NCBI GenBank assembly: GCA_937981555.1
Contig: CALJOK010000103.1
Location: 35,354 to 99,353 of the forward strand
Length of the DNA stretch: 64,000 nucleotides
From: an uncultured Saprospiraceae bacterium
GTDB taxonomy: Bacteria; Bacteroidota; Bacteroidia; Chitinophagales; Saprospiraceae
Direction of reading: 5' to 3'
Shown: piece by piece, positions 54,131 through 64,000 of the stretch
Layout of the letters: every line of letters begins with the position of its first letter
How positions within the stretch are numbered: position 1 is the first letter of the stretch
The notes under the pieces: generated by a model
Databases searched by the model: none
Told to the model about the DNA's origin: nothing
What the model saw: the letters and a program-made list of their open reading frames with translations, nothing else
Program-made: the position numbers and the translations under genes

Positions 54131-57100
54131 TCAATAATGAATAGTAATATCTCCAGAACTGGCAATCATCTTTCCAGTCAAAGGGCATTTATATTGTAAT
54201 AAATAGACATAGACTCCTGCACTTAAAGTGATTCCATTATACGTTCCATCCCAAGATTCATCTATGCTTTGAGTTTCAAATATTGTATTACCCCATCTAC
54301 CATAAACTTGAAATTTATAATCTTCTAGGTATAAAACTGAGTTATAATAGATCTCTAATTGATCATTCATTCCATCGCCATTTGGAGTTAATGCATTGGG
54401 TACCGAAATTAATGCATCAGGACAATTGTTAATTAATTCTAACATTGTCATCAATGTGGTATCACACCCATTAGAGATATCTGAAACAGTCACATATAAG
54501 TTAGTATCTTCATAAATAGAGTAAGTTGGATTAGGGCAATCATTACAGCTTAATCCCGTCGTAGATTGCCAATTATAAAAATAATTAGTCTTAGTATTTT
54601 CAATATTTAAATTAACTGGTTGCCCTAACAAGAGTGGATAATATGGAGGTATATAAACGTTAGGAGAGACTAACATTGTTACTTCAGCTTCAGAAGTTTC
54701 GGGAGGACAATGTTCTAACTCCGCAACTAAAGTATAGTTAGTCGTTTCATTTAGCACTACTGTAGGATTAGAAATAAATGGATCTGACAAACCTACAGAA
54801 GGATACCATTCATAACTATCTGCATAACCGATAGCATCTAATTGAATCGTATCTCCATAGCAGCCCTCTACTCCTACTGCCTCTACCTGGAAATCAATAG
54901 TGACATTAACTACAACAGAATCTGTTATAGTACAAGCATCAAAATTGGCTGTCAATATATATGTTGTATTTTCCACCGGACTAACAATAGTAGCAATGGA
55001 ATCGGGTTGACTCATCGAAGAAGTAGGTGTCCAAGAGTAATTTCGGTATCCATTTGGAATATCATTTAATAGCTCACCTTGTAAGGTAATTGAACTTCCC
55101 AAACATATTGTTAAGTCTTCACCTGCACTAACTTCTGCTGGAGAAATGACCCAAACCATAACAGTATCAAAAATTATACAACCATCCATTGTCGTGACTT
55201 CCACTATATATTCCGTATTCTCCTCTGGGCTTGCTATTGGAGTATGACATTCAGAACAACTCAGAGAAGAAGGATTTGACCAGATAGGATTATTCCCTAA
55301 GTTAGCTGATAATTGAATAGAATCACCAAGGCAAATTACTCTATCTTCACTCGTAAAAGGTTGACTTTGATTTAATACATTGATCTCAACTATTTCAGAG
55401 TTAGTACATCCATCCATTGATGTAACCGTCACCTGATAAGTACTTGACGTAAGTGGGGTTGCTATTGGATTTGGACAGTCGTAACAACTAAGTCCAGGAA
55501 TATTATTCCATTGGTAAGATGAAATATTACTTCCAGCATCAGCCATTAGTTGGACTTGTTCATTAATACAAATGGTTGTATCGCTATTTAAAAGTATAGT
55601 TGGAATTTCATAAAGTCCCGCTTCTATTTCTATTTCAAAAATAGTCTCACATCCAAAATCACTATAGGCCACAAAAGTATAAATAGTATTTTCAAGAGGA
55701 CTCGCTACTGGATTTAAACAATCCGTGCAACTCAAGGAAGGAGAGTTTTCCCAATAAAAATTAATATTAGAGGCCACTCCTAGTATCGTTGCAAATAGTT
55801 GTGTACTATCTCCTAAACAATCAATATCATTTCCTGTGACTTCAACCTCTGGAAGTGGCATAACTGTAATTTCCTGAACTATCGTATCGACACATCCAAT
55901 GTCTGAAATAACCTCTAACTCAACTAAGTAATTTCCTGCTTGAAAAATATGAGAAGGGTTAGTTAAACTAGAAAATGTAGAATCTCCAAAATCCCAATTC
56001 CATTCAGTTATAACACCATTTTCAACAATTGATAGATCTGTAAAATCTATTGATAATGGTTCACATCCGATTATGGTAGAAGTTGCAAAATCGGCTTCGG
56101 GAGATTTACCAACTTCAATAAAATTATTTTTTGTAATGGTATCACTACAAAATGCATTACTTGCAATCAATGAAACATCAAACGCTCCATCAACTGAATA
56201 ATACGTAGAAGGATTTTTGGATGTAGAAGTATTTGGAGCACCTCCATTTATTGTCCATTGATAATCATCAATAAATTCCATTGGATTTGTTTCTGCTAAA
56301 AACAACACAGAATCCTGATTGGAACATAAAAGATTGTCAGTTGCAATAATGTCAATATTCAAATCGGTAGCAACAATAGTATCTGATTTTTCAATAACTC
56401 TCACACAACCTATTCCATCTGAAATCGCCAGCTTTGGAACAAAATTTCCGACTGTATTATAAGTGTAGGTATAAGCCCCTGTACTATCAAAAGTTATAAT
56501 TGAATCAAGTGCAGATCCATCTCCAAAATCCCACGTTATAGATATTGCATCAATATTTTCCGTATAGAAAGTTACATCAATAGGGATACAACTTGTATCT
56601 ATCTCATAGTAAAAATTTCCTTCAGGTCCATTTAATTCTATGGCTTGCTCTATTACAAAAGTGTCTATACAGTTTAATGTTGAATAAGCTACCAATGTAA
56701 CATCATATACTCCAGGAGTTGCATAAATATGCGTAGGGTTTTCAATATTTGAATAGCCACTACCATCTCCAAAATCCCATTGGTAAAACAAAACATTACT
56801 TGATGTATTTTCAAAATTTACAAACATAGGAGGACAAGGTTGAAATACGTTATCCATAATAAAACTAACCGACGGATTAATAATTTCAATTCCGTTAATC
56901 ATACAATAAGTTTCAGAACATCCGTAAATATCTGTAACCGTTAAACACGGAGAAAATATGCCTTGAGTTAAGTATTGGTGTATTGGATTTTCTAAATTAG
57001 AAGTATCCCCATCTCCAAAATCCCAAAAGTAATTTAAATCTTTTCCTGTTGATAAATTTTGAAAAGTAAACGACGATACTGTACATCCTAATGAGTCAAC

Positions 57101-59713
57101 TTCAAATAGTGATTGGACATTTATAATCTCTATTTCATGCGTTATAGTGGATTCACATCCCCAACTATCTTCTACTTGAAGAGTAATCTCATGAACCCCT
57201 TCTCCAGAAAAAACATGTGTATATTCTTCTCCAGATCCAGTATATAAATCATTCTCAAAAAACCAATTCCAAGAAACGTTGTCGCTAAATAAATTACTAG
57301 TAGAATCAGAAAAAGTAACATCAAATACAGAACAGTCTCCAATAAAGCTGCTTGAATAATTAGCTTGAATTTCATTCACAAATATGGTATCTAAAAATAT
57401 AGTGGAATCTTTACATCCGTTTATATTTTCAGTTACTAATTTTAAATCTGTATAAAAACCTGGTTCATCAAAAGTTATTTCGGTTGTAGCAGAATGAGAA
57501 TTAGAAAAATTCATCCCTGTTCCAGACCATGTATAATTTACCGCCTGAAATGCACAATCTGCAGTAGTGGTCATAGGATAACATCCTTGTATTTCTGAAA
57601 CCGAAAATTCTGAATGTACGTTTTTAACATAAACAGCTCTTCCAAAAACATCTTCACATCCTGTTCCTGTATTAAAAGTGGTTAATTCAACCATATATAT
57701 CCCTGTATCTGGATATTGGAAAATTGGACTTGCCAAACTACTCGTATCTGTTGACATTCCTTCTACTCCAAAATCCCAAAAAGAGGAATCTGCTCCTGAT
57801 GACATATTCTTAAATTCAACCAAATATGAATTATTACATTCCTGAAGTACATCAAATTTTGATTTGGGAAATTGGACTTGAACATAAGAACTTGCTAAAG
57901 TATCAACCAGACAACCATTATGTCCTACTTCCAAATAAATCGAATAATATCCAACTTGATTAAATGTAGCGTTAGGATTTTGCTCCGTACTTGCAGTTCC
58001 ATTTCCAAAATGCCAATACCACTCGTTTACATTCTCTGATGACAAATCAGTAAATGAAACTGTTTCTCCAACACATATGAATGTCGGTATTCCTTCAAAA
58101 TTAATTTCTGGTTCGCTTCCAGCACATATTTTATTTTCAAAGGTATCTATATCTACACATCCTAATGAATTAGTAACAGTTAGAATAAGATCAAAACACC
58201 CCGTGTCAGGTATCATAAAGTTGGCAATAGAATCATTTGAAATCAAACTGCCAGAAGGTAAATCTAATTGCCATTTGCGAGATATTATTGGAATAATAGA
58301 ATACGAATTATCTATTAAATTTACTTCTAATGGAATACATCCTAATATTTCATCATCAGAAATAGAAGCATCGAGTTCTTTTATTTTTACTGTTATATCT
58401 GAAATTCTTGTTTCACAACCATTGGTATTTATGACAGTCAAAACAACTGGAAAAACGCCATATGATTCATATACATGAGAAGGAGATTGCAAATCACTTG
58501 TAGTACCATCTCCAAAATCCCATAGCCAAGATACAATCGTGGTATCATCACTTATTCCTTCAAATTCTGCTGGATGTGGTAAACTACATCCAATCGTATC
58601 AGCGGAAGACATCACAATATCAGACTGAGGAAATACATAAATAGGGAAAGGGGCGTATTTGGTGTTAACACATCCTTGTACATATCTAGTCAAACTGACA
58701 AGATATGATCCTGGTTCTACAAAGAGATGACAGGGATCTGTTTCGGTAATCAAAGGTGTCCCATCTCCAAAATCCCAAGCAACAGAATCTGCAGGAAACC
58801 CAGAAATGTCAATAAATGATGCATCAAAATCTTCACACCCCTGATAGGGCGAAAATGCAAAGATTACTGGAAACCCTACGGTTATATAATTTTCTAAAAT
58901 TAAGGTGTCCCTACAGAAAGTGACATTATTATATCCCACAACTGTAACGGTATAATTTCCTTCTTCCTCATAAGTAACAGCAGGAGGTATTGCCCCAAAA
59001 TAAGTTTCTCCATTCCCAAAATTCCAACTGTATTGCATTTCGGGGGTAATGTTTTCGTTGTTGAAAATTACAGTATGTGGTGCGTCACATGCAAAGGTAT
59101 CTGGTGTTGAAAATACCACTTGAGTTGTTGCATAACTTTTAATGTAATCTGTCTTATTGATAAAATTAACACAGTTGTTTGAATCCTTTACAGTCAAACT
59201 TATGCTATACTCATCAGCAATCGTATAAGTACTTATGGCATCTGGCGAAGCACTTCCATCGGAAGTAAATACTCCAGTTGTACCTCCTAGTCCCCAAAAA
59301 TATTCTTCAATATCAGGAGTCCCAGTATAAGTAAAAGTACTAGTGAGTGGAACGCATCCAACTGTAGGGGTAGCTTCAAAATCAGGAATGGGTAAAGAGT
59401 GGATTGTAATAAAATCTTCTCGACATAATGTTTCGCTATTTCCTTCTGAATCGGTTACAGTCAAACAAATATCGTAGGAACCAGGTGAGTTAAATAGTCT
59501 GCCTTGGCACTCAACGGTAGAAGTAATCCCAGCAATATTCCAGGACCAACTAACGATTGAGCCATCTTGAGAAATAGAGTTATCACAAAATTCGACTTGT
59601 GCAAATCCGCATCCTTCAGTTTGGTTTGCGGTAAAATCTACAATAATTTGTCCCATTACATTATTGCAGAATAATAGGAAAACTCCTATTTTCAGAAAGC
59701 GTAGAAATGTCAT
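54131..59713 (-). CDS. Giant PKD-repeat surface protein with CHU_C T9SS type B domain
   Basis: About 1860 residues. The frame extends to a GTG at 59749, but the ATG at 59713 opens a clean signal peptide (MTFLRFLKIGVFLLFCNN, cleaved near MGQ). Roughly fifteen PKD repeats of about 85 residues cover the first 1350 residues, most with W(D/N)FGDG cores (WLWDFGDGTTSDLQSPSHVY). Then about five shorter modules carry a LSCxxCxNPxAxPxxxTxY motif (about 1380-1790). The C-terminus (about 1790-1860) is a CHU_C T9SS type B domain (ALTPNGDGMNDQLEIYYNS ... GAYVYLLQY-like). PKD proteins of this type act as surface adhesins or stalk elements. Strand is opposite to the neighbouring surface genes. Confidence 0.9.
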   Translation of the reverse strand: MTFLRFLKIGVFLLFCNNVMGQIIVDFTANQTEGCGFAQVEFCDNSISQDGSIVSWSWNIAGITSTVECQGRLFNSPGSYDICLTVTDSEGNSETLCREDFITIHSLPIPDFEATPTVGCVPLTSTFTYTGTPDIEEYFWGLGGTTGVFTSDGSASPDAISTYTIADEYSISLTVKDSNNCVNFINKTDYIKSYATTQVVFSTPDTFACDAPHTVIFNNENITPEMQYSWNFGNGETYFGAIPPAVTYEEEGNYTVTVVGYNNVTFCRDTLILENYITVGFPVIFAFSPYQGCEDFDASFIDISGFPADSVAWDFGDGTPLITETDPCHLFVEPGSYLVSLTRYVQGCVNTKYAPFPIYVFPQSDIVMSSADTIGCSLPHPAEFEGISDDTTIVSWLWDFGDGTTSDLQSPSHVYESYGVFPVVLTVINTNGCETRISDITVKIKELDASISDDEILGCIPLEVNLIDNSYSIIPIISRKWQLDLPSGSLISNDSIANFMIPDTGCFDLILTVTNSLGCVDIDTFENKICAGSEPEINFEGIPTFICVGETVSFTDLSSENVNEWYWHFGNGTASTEQNPNATFNQVGYYSIYLEVGHNGCLVDTLASSYVQVQFPKSKFDVLQECNNSYLVEFKNMSSGADSSFWDFGVEGMSTDTSSLASPIFQYPDTGIYMVELTTFNTGTGCEDVFGRAVYVKNVHSEFSVSEIQGCYPMTTTADCAFQAVNYTWSGTGMNFSNSHSATTEITFDEPGFYTDLKLVTENINGCKDSTIFLDTIFVNEIQANYSSSFIGDCSVFDVTFSDSTSNLFSDNVSWNWFFENDLYTGSGEEYTHVFSGEGVHEITLQVEDSWGCESTITHEIEIINVQSLFEVDSLGCTVSSFTFQNLSTGKDLNYFWDFGDGDTSNLENPIHQYLTQGIFSPCLTVTDIYGCSETYCMINGIEIINPSVSFIMDNVFQPCPPMFVNFENTSSNVLFYQWDFGDGSGYSNIENPTHIYATPGVYDVTLVAYSTLNCIDTFVIEQAIELNGPEGNFYYEIDTSCIPIDVTFYTENIDAISITWDFGDGSALDSIITFDSTGAYTYTYNTVGNFVPKLAISDGIGCVRVIEKSDTIVATDLNIDIIATDNLLCSNQDSVLFLAETNPMEFIDDYQWTINGGAPNTSTSKNPSTYYSVDGAFDVSLIASNAFCSDTITKNNFIEVGKSPEADFATSTIIGCEPLSIDFTDLSIVENGVITEWNWDFGDSTFSSLTNPSHIFQAGNYLVELEVISDIGCVDTIVQEITVMPLPEVEVTGNDIDCLGDSTQLFATILGVASNINFYWENSPSLSCTDCLNPVASPLENTIYTFVAYSDFGCETIFEIEIEAGLYEIPTILLNSDTTICINEQVQLMADAGSNISSYQWNNIPGLSCYDCPNPIATPLTSSTYQVTVTSMDGCTNSEIVEINVLNQSQPFTSEDRVICLGDSIQLSANLGNNPIWSNPSSLSCSECHTPIASPEENTEYIVEVTTMDGCIIFDTVMVWVISPAEVSAGEDLTICLGSSITLQGELLNDIPNGYRNYSWTPTSSMSQPDSIATIVSPVENTTYILTANFDACTITDSVVVNVTIDFQVEAVGVEGCYGDTIQLDAIGYADSYEWYPSVGLSDPFISNPTVVLNETTNYTLVAELEHCPPETSEAEVTMLVSPNVYIPPYYPLLLGQPVNLNIENTKTNYFYNWQSTTGLSCNDCPNPTYSIYEDTNLYVTVSDISNGCDTTLMTMLELINNCPDALISVPNALTPNGDGMNDQLEIYYNSVLYLEDYKFQVYGRWGNTIFETQSIDESWDGTYNGITLSAGVYVYLLQYKCPLTGKMIASSGDITIHY

Positions 59714-60200
59714 TTGGTGTTGTTTTTTATTAGTTTTTCTCTTTAGCACATAGTAGTTAGAACCTCTCCATATAATTATAGAAGAAAATAATATCAGCTA
59801 ATCAGCTAAAGAATTTTTAAAGGTGGGACAATGTGGTAGTTTTCATAAAACTTTTTGAGGGGCAAAAAGTTTTTATAGTATGCCTAAGTTTTCTATTGAA
59901 ATATATGTGCGAAATTTTCACAATATGAATAATCACTCAACACAAAAACTTCATTTTTTATTTTCTCATAAAATAGAATAACTTATAATATGTCCAGTTA
60001 AAATAGTGCCAAAAATTATTTAATATGTTTTTTTATTTAGAAAATAAGGTATAATTATTGATTTATATATATTGTATCTCGCCTTATGAATTTTAATAAA
60101 AATTAGATCTTTTTCTAAACTAAAATACAGAGTGTTTTTAATTTTTTTGGAAATTAAAAACGAAGAAATATTCTCTAGTATTTTTCACAACAAAATCAAC
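59714..60200. other. Divergent promoter region of the PKD and PseG genes
   Basis: About 490 nt, very AT-rich, between two divergent starts. It must drive both genes. I could not match a full TTTG/TAnnTTTG pair in either direction, and see no strong palindrome or repeat. Confidence 0.4.
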
Positions 60201-61625
60201 ATGAAAAATATATTTATTATTACTGGTGGCAATAATAAAACAGGATATGGGCATTTATTTAGATGTGCTTCACTTGCAAAAGTATTGTCTAAAAACTATA
60301 CATGCTCTTTTCTTCTTTTAGATACTCCTATAGAAAATATTGATGCAGTATATAAAAAGAAACACTTTTCTAACCAAGTTGAGATACTGGATTACTTAAA
60401 AACTAATTCATCTAAGAATGACTTTATTGTAATCGATAATTATTTAATCCAAGAGGACTTTATAAGCGCAGTTAAAAATTTAAATTTAAAAACTGTTTCA
60501 ATTAATGATCTTCCTGAATTAGCTCTTCCTACAGATTTAATTATTAACCACGCTATAAATCTTCAGCCAAGCGACTTCAACGTTTCTTCATCTAAATTTT
60601 TACTCGGAAAAGAGTACCTCCTTTTAAGGGGTGAATTCTTTGAGCCTCAAGAAAGTCTTCCTATAGAATCAGCGAAAGAACAAATATTAATTTGTTTCGG
60701 CGGGGCAGACCCGCTTGGTTTAAGTTTAAAATATTTAGATTTTTTAAAACCATATCAAGAGAAATATCAGGTTGCGGTGATGACTAATTCTGACCTTTTA
60801 AAAAATGACTTAGCAAAATTTAAAAAAGAAAATTCTCTTTTTGATATCTATATTTATAGTAATTTAAATGCCGTTGATGTAGTGCAATTAATTAAAAAAT
60901 CTAAGATAGCTATAGTCCCTGCAAGTACGATCTCACTTGAATGTATGTGTGTGAATATTGATTTGATCACGGGCCACTTTGTAGATAATCAAGAAGTACT
61001 TTCTAAAAGTATTCGTGATTTGGACCTAGCAATCAATGTTGGAGACTTTACAAAATTAGATCAGAAATCATTTCATCAATATTTCCAAAAGGCAGAAACT
61101 GGAGGTTATAAAATAAAGCAAAAACTTTTTTTTGATACAGACCCAAGAAAAAATATTTTGCGCGAGTTTAAACAACTAGAATCTAACCAAGATATGAAAC
61201 TAAGGAAAGTCAATTTTGAAGATTGGGAAACACTCTTAGATTGGAGAAATGATCTCGAGACTAGAACTCGATCTCATTCGATAGAAATGATATCTGAGGA
61301 ACATCATAAGGATTGGTTGAGAAATGTCATAAGCAATCCTAATAGAATTTTGTTTGTAGCAGAAATTAATGATACACCAGTCGGAACCGTGAGAGCGGAT
61401 TTTGATTCAACAACAGATTCTTATGAATTGTCTTGGACCATTTCTCCTCATGCCAGAGGACAAGGAATTGGGAAAAAAATAGTCAAACTGTTAGTTGAAA
61501 AATTAGATTCAAGGGTTCGTGCTGAGATTAAAGAAGATAATATTCCTTCTATAAAAATTGCAGAATCTGCCAACCTAAAATTTTATAAAAAAGAAAAACA
61601 AGTATTACATTATTGTAATTATTAA
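60201..61625 (+). CDS. pseG: PseG-like UDP-sugar hydrolase fused to a PseH-like GNAT domain
   Basis: A 474-residue bifunctional protein. The frame is open from 60132, but the ATG at 60201 begins the conserved PseG start (MKNIFIITGGNNKTGYGHLFRC). Residues about 1-325 are a GT-B-like PseG fold with GYGHLFRC, LICFGGADPLGLSLKYL and VPASTISLECM. From about residue 333 a GNAT domain follows (MKLRKVNFEDWETLLDWRND ... SPHARGQGIGKKI, with a proper RGQGIG acyl-CoA loop). PseG removes UDP from the 2,4-diacetamido sugar in CMP-pseudaminic acid synthesis, and PseH is the preceding acetylation step, so the fusion joins two consecutive activities. Other pathway genes are not in the window and may lie elsewhere. 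Confidence 0.87.
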   Translation: MKNIFIITGGNNKTGYGHLFRCASLAKVLSKNYTCSFLLLDTPIENIDAVYKKKHFSNQVEILDYLKTNSSKNDFIVIDNYLIQEDFISAVKNLNLKTVSINDLPELALPTDLIINHAINLQPSDFNVSSSKFLLGKEYLLLRGEFFEPQESLPIESAKEQILICFGGADPLGLSLKYLDFLKPYQEKYQVAVMTNSDLLKNDLAKFKKENSLFDIYIYSNLNAVDVVQLIKKSKIAIVPASTISLECMCVNIDLITGHFVDNQEVLSKSIRDLDLAINVGDFTKLDQKSFHQYFQKAETGGYKIKQKLFFDTDPRKNILREFKQLESNQDMKLRKVNFEDWETLLDWRNDLETRTRSHSIEMISEEHHKDWLRNVISNPNRILFVAEINDTPVGTVRADFDSTTDSYELSWTISPHARGQGIGKKIVKLLVEKLDSRVRAEIKEDNIPSIKIAESANLKFYKKEKQVLHYCNY

Positions 61626-61678
61626 AGCATAAAAAAAACCGAAATTTCAAAATTGAAACTTCGGTTTTTTTATGCTTT
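61624..61678. terminator. Bidirectional terminator between converging genes
   Basis: AAAGCATAAAAAAA-CCGAA and TTCGG-TTTTTTTATGCTTT form a long stem, with a second TTTCAA/TTGAAA pair inside. It follows the PseG stop and precedes the stop of the leftward GT4 gene. Confidence 0.85.
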
Positions 61679-61692
61679 AATTTTTTAATAAA

Positions 61693-62853
61693 TTATATAT
61701 CCACTTTCTCTTTCGAATCCACCAAGTGTCCCATATGAACTTGAACCTGATCATGAATTAATTTAGCTCCTTTCGCCCATGAATATTTTTCTATAATTAT
61801 ATCTCTTACTTTCTCCAAGTGATCTTCTGAAGGAGGATTATCAATGTTTTCTTGAAGCTTCTCGACAAGACTATTAATATCATTTGGTGAAAAATGGTTT
61901 TCTCCAAAAAAATCAAAATCAGCCATCGAGGTGGTGTTAGAACAAATCGTATTAATCCCAACTGCTGCTGCTTCAATCGGAGGAATTCCAAATCCTTCTG
62001 CCTTTGATGGATACACAAAGAGTCTACTTGCTCGGTAGAATTCAATAAGATCATTATCATCGACATACTTGATCCAATGAATATTTTTACGACATAGGTC
62101 ATCTAACTTTCCTAAAGCATTTTCTATTATTTGACTATTGTGAGTATCGTTTCCAATGATCACTAATTGAATTCCTTTTTTATGAAGTGCTAATTTTGCA
62201 TAAGCTTCAATTAGCATTTTTTGATTTTTCCTTGGCTCAACTCGGCTAACAAAAAGAACAAAATTTTTGATTGAATATTTCTTAAAAATATTCATTTCCG
62301 CATCTGTCTTATCATATGGTTTAATAAATTCTTCCGCGATCGCATTGGGAGTAATTAATATTTCAGCAGGATTTATTTGATAACTTTTACCAATCATCTT
62401 CCTAGAATACTCTGATACCGTTAACTTTATTTCACTTTGCTGAAGTGATCGTTTAAATAAGTAATTCCTTCTCAAACGATATAGGTAAGAAAACTCCTCT
62501 GGGAAATCATTGAATAGTACATCATGTACCGTAACAATATTTTTACATTTTTTCTTAAAAGGTACTACATATTGGAAATGTCCAAAATCAATTTTATAAG
62601 CATCAATAATTTTAGGAAATTCCGAAAAGTAAATCTTAAATCGAGACTTGGATTTTATTTGAATAAAATGACTTTCCTCTAAAAAAGGAAATGCTTCTTT
62701 TAATGGTTGGTATTCATAACTAGCAAAATATAATTCATATTTATCCTTGTAGTTATTGTACATCGCATTGTACAACCCTTTTATATACGTAGCACTCCCC
62801 TGTCCTTCTCCACCTACCACTCTCGCATCAATCAATAATCTAGTTTTTTCCAT
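61693..62853 (-). CDS. Glycosyltransferase family 4 (GT-B)
   Basis: A 386-residue enzyme. The frame reaches a TTG at 62859; the ATG at 62853 is preferred. N-terminal Rossmann half with RLLIDARVVGGEGQGSATYI; C-terminal GT1_C part with NFVLFVSRVEPRKNQKMLIE, VYPSKAEGFGIPPIEAAAVG, which includes the conserved EGFGIPPIE motif (nucleotide-sugar binding Glu pair). Transfers a sugar, probably during surface polysaccharide assembly in the cytoplasm. Followed upstream by a Wzy-like gene in the same direction (74-nt gap), so the two are probably co-transcribed. Confidence 0.9.
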   Translation of the reverse strand: MEKTRLLIDARVVGGEGQGSATYIKGLYNAMYNNYKDKYELYFASYEYQPLKEAFPFLEESHFIQIKSKSRFKIYFSEFPKIIDAYKIDFGHFQYVVPFKKKCKNIVTVHDVLFNDFPEEFSYLYRLRRNYLFKRSLQQSEIKLTVSEYSRKMIGKSYQINPAEILITPNAIAEEFIKPYDKTDAEMNIFKKYSIKNFVLFVSRVEPRKNQKMLIEAYAKLALHKKGIQLVIIGNDTHNSQIIENALGKLDDLCRKNIHWIKYVDDNDLIEFYRASRLFVYPSKAEGFGIPPIEAAAVGINTICSNTTSMADFDFFGENHFSPNDINSLVEKLQENIDNPPSEDHLEKVRDIIIEKYSWAKGAKLIHDQVQVHMGHLVDSKEKVDI

Positions 62854-62927
62854 GTTCAAAAAATTAACTGTTTAAAAAATAATTTAAAGGCTTTATTAAA
62901 TGGAAATTATCATCACATTTAAAAAAA

Positions 62928-64000
62928 TTAAGGCGGAGGTTTATTCGCTCGATACATCGATACTGCTAAGCAACTAGTAATCCCAAACCATAAAAGTTGG
63001 GTATTAATATTTGCATTGAACATGATCAAGATTATACATAGCCAGAAAGGGAGCGGTAAATTATACATTACAAAAAATAAAAAAATCCATAATAGTATAA
63101 ATCCTATAAAACCATAGTCAATTACAAATGCCGGAATAATTCCTACATCAAGAGACTCCGCATCACCATCATCAATAAGTACTCCAGACAACATGTCTAA
63201 TAAAAAAATTCCTGCAGCACCAGCACCAGCGCCAGTATAAACATTGAAACTTAAATTATCCCTCTCTGCAATGAGCATAAATGTTGGCCCTATTCTTCCA
63301 AATGCACTAGCATCTTTTTCTTGTAGTCTAGCCATTTTCTTTTGATTATCATCAAAGGGATTAAATAGAATTTCACCAACGGTATCAAGTCTCCTTAGTG
63401 CTTCAGCATCTGAATTACTGAGAAGATAACTTCCTCCTGAGATTATTATTATTCCCAAAAAAGGATACATCAACCGGATAGATCTATTGAATTTAGGATA
63501 TAGGTGAATCGCCCAATCGAACATACAAACTCCTATATACAAAATACCAAATGCTGTCTTCATCAGTACGCTTGCTAAAATATAAGCAAAGGTGAGTTTA
63601 GCTACATTCTTATTTAATTTATGCTCATTTAAATGATTATAAGCTAAGTAAGCCATCGTCATAATAAATGCAGCATATGAAGGTTCTGTAGACCAACCCA
63701 TTGGCCTAGTCTCACCAGATAACATATGATAAATTCGAATCACTTGCTCAATTGAAGGAACATGAAATCCGACCAAAGAAAAAACGAAGCCAATCATTAC
63801 ATTTATAAAATATAAAATGATCACTAATTCAAAAGCTCGTTTTATAACTAGTGTACCTGCACTTTTCATAAAGTTATAGAGAATCATCATCTCTAAACAA
63901 AAAATTATAGTGTACAGTACCGAGGTTAACTTAATGTTATGAATATTAAATGCATTTACTCCCAACATATATAAAAGTAAAATCAATAGTGATACTACTA
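62928..64000 (-). CDS. Wzy-like O-antigen polymerase, 5' end beyond window
   Basis: At least 357 codons, open through the right edge without a start (a TTG at 63986 is only an internal codon), so the gene is truncated. About nine hydrophobic helices are visible, with a larger hydrophilic loop near the middle (around LFNPFDDNQKKMARLQEKDA and the FGRIGPTFMLIAERDN segment) and a GAGAGAAGIF loop, features of O-antigen ligase/polymerase-type membrane proteins. With the GT4 gene and the Wzz-like protein it fits a Wzx/Wzy-dependent polysaccharide pathway. Members of this family are too divergent to call by motif, so topology and context are the basis. Confidence 0.7.
   Translation of the reverse strand, partial: VVSLLILLLYMLGVNAFNIHNIKLTSVLYTIIFCLEMMILYNFMKSAGTLVIKRAFELVIILYFINVMIGFVFSLVGFHVPSIEQVIRIYHMLSGETRPMGWSTEPSYAAFIMTMAYLAYNHLNEHKLNKNVAKLTFAYILASVLMKTAFGILYIGVCMFDWAIHLYPKFNRSIRLMYPFLGIIIISGGSYLLSNSDAEALRRLDTVGEILFNPFDDNQKKMARLQEKDASAFGRIGPTFMLIAERDNLSFNVYTGAGAGAAGIFLLDMLSGVLIDDGDAESLDVGIIPAFVIDYGFIGFILLWIFLFFVMYNLPLPFWLCIILIMFNANINTQLLWFGITSCLAVSMYRANKPPP

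Overview
The window is AT-rich DNA from a member of the Bacteroidota. Supporting signs are type IX secretion (T9SS) sorting domains of both the A type and the gliding-motility (CHU_C) B type, TTTG / TAnnTTTG promoters, SusC-like carboxypeptidase-regulatory plus beta-barrel outer-membrane proteins, LruC, GEVED and PKD secreted proteins, and LytS/LytTR signalling. The exact genus cannot be fixed from sequence alone; a Saprospiria-like lineage is a guess. The left end is a plasmid-type replication and partition module, so the window probably comes from a large plasmid or chromid rather than an ordinary chromosome.

Region 1 (1-7.8 kb): a leftward ParA ATPase cut by the window edge; a non-coding 2.1 kb stretch with two unrelated repeat families (TGCAGTTTTG-type clusters at 577-1518 overlapping the parA promoter, and direct plus inverted 20-22 bp iterons with core AAAGGTCACC at 1645-2515); a Rep_3-type initiator; a KilA-N protein; a Pif1/RecD-like helicase with HRDC and HTH domains; a small unknown ORF. 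Region 2 (8-18.5 kb): an outer-membrane beta-barrel receptor, then a leftward three-gene set of YqiJ-like membrane protein, flotillin (YqiK-like) and a giant AAA ATPase. Region 3 (18.6-20.3 kb): a decayed zone with a broken response-regulator/AraC gene and many palindromes.

Region 4 (20.3-25.7 kb): a rightward signalling cluster: PP2C phosphatase, propeller-type LytS histidine kinase, and a REC-LytTR response regulator carrying a C-terminal class III cyclase-like domain whose catalytic residues all appear replaced. Region 5 (25.7-41.5 kb): a lineage-specific run of secreted proteins, MORN-repeat proteins and lipoproteins with gene remnants. A 214 bp direct repeat 11,013 bp apart brackets its first 11 kb and repeats the 3' end of the response-regulator gene; an 80 bp direct repeat is nested inside.

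Region 6 (41.5-64 kb): a cell-surface region: acyltransferase 3, LRR/CHU_C adhesin-like protein, GT39-type glycosyltransferase, PseH-like acetyltransferase, two small lipoproteins plus a large LruC protein, a Wzz-like chain-length protein, a very large PKD/CHU_C protein, a PseG-acetyltransferase fusion, a GT4 glycosyltransferase and a Wzy-like polymerase cut by the right edge. Together these suggest surface polysaccharide synthesis with a pseudaminic-acid-like sugar, alongside T9SS-exported surface proteins. No rRNA, tRNA, CRISPR array, transposase or integrase was recognised.
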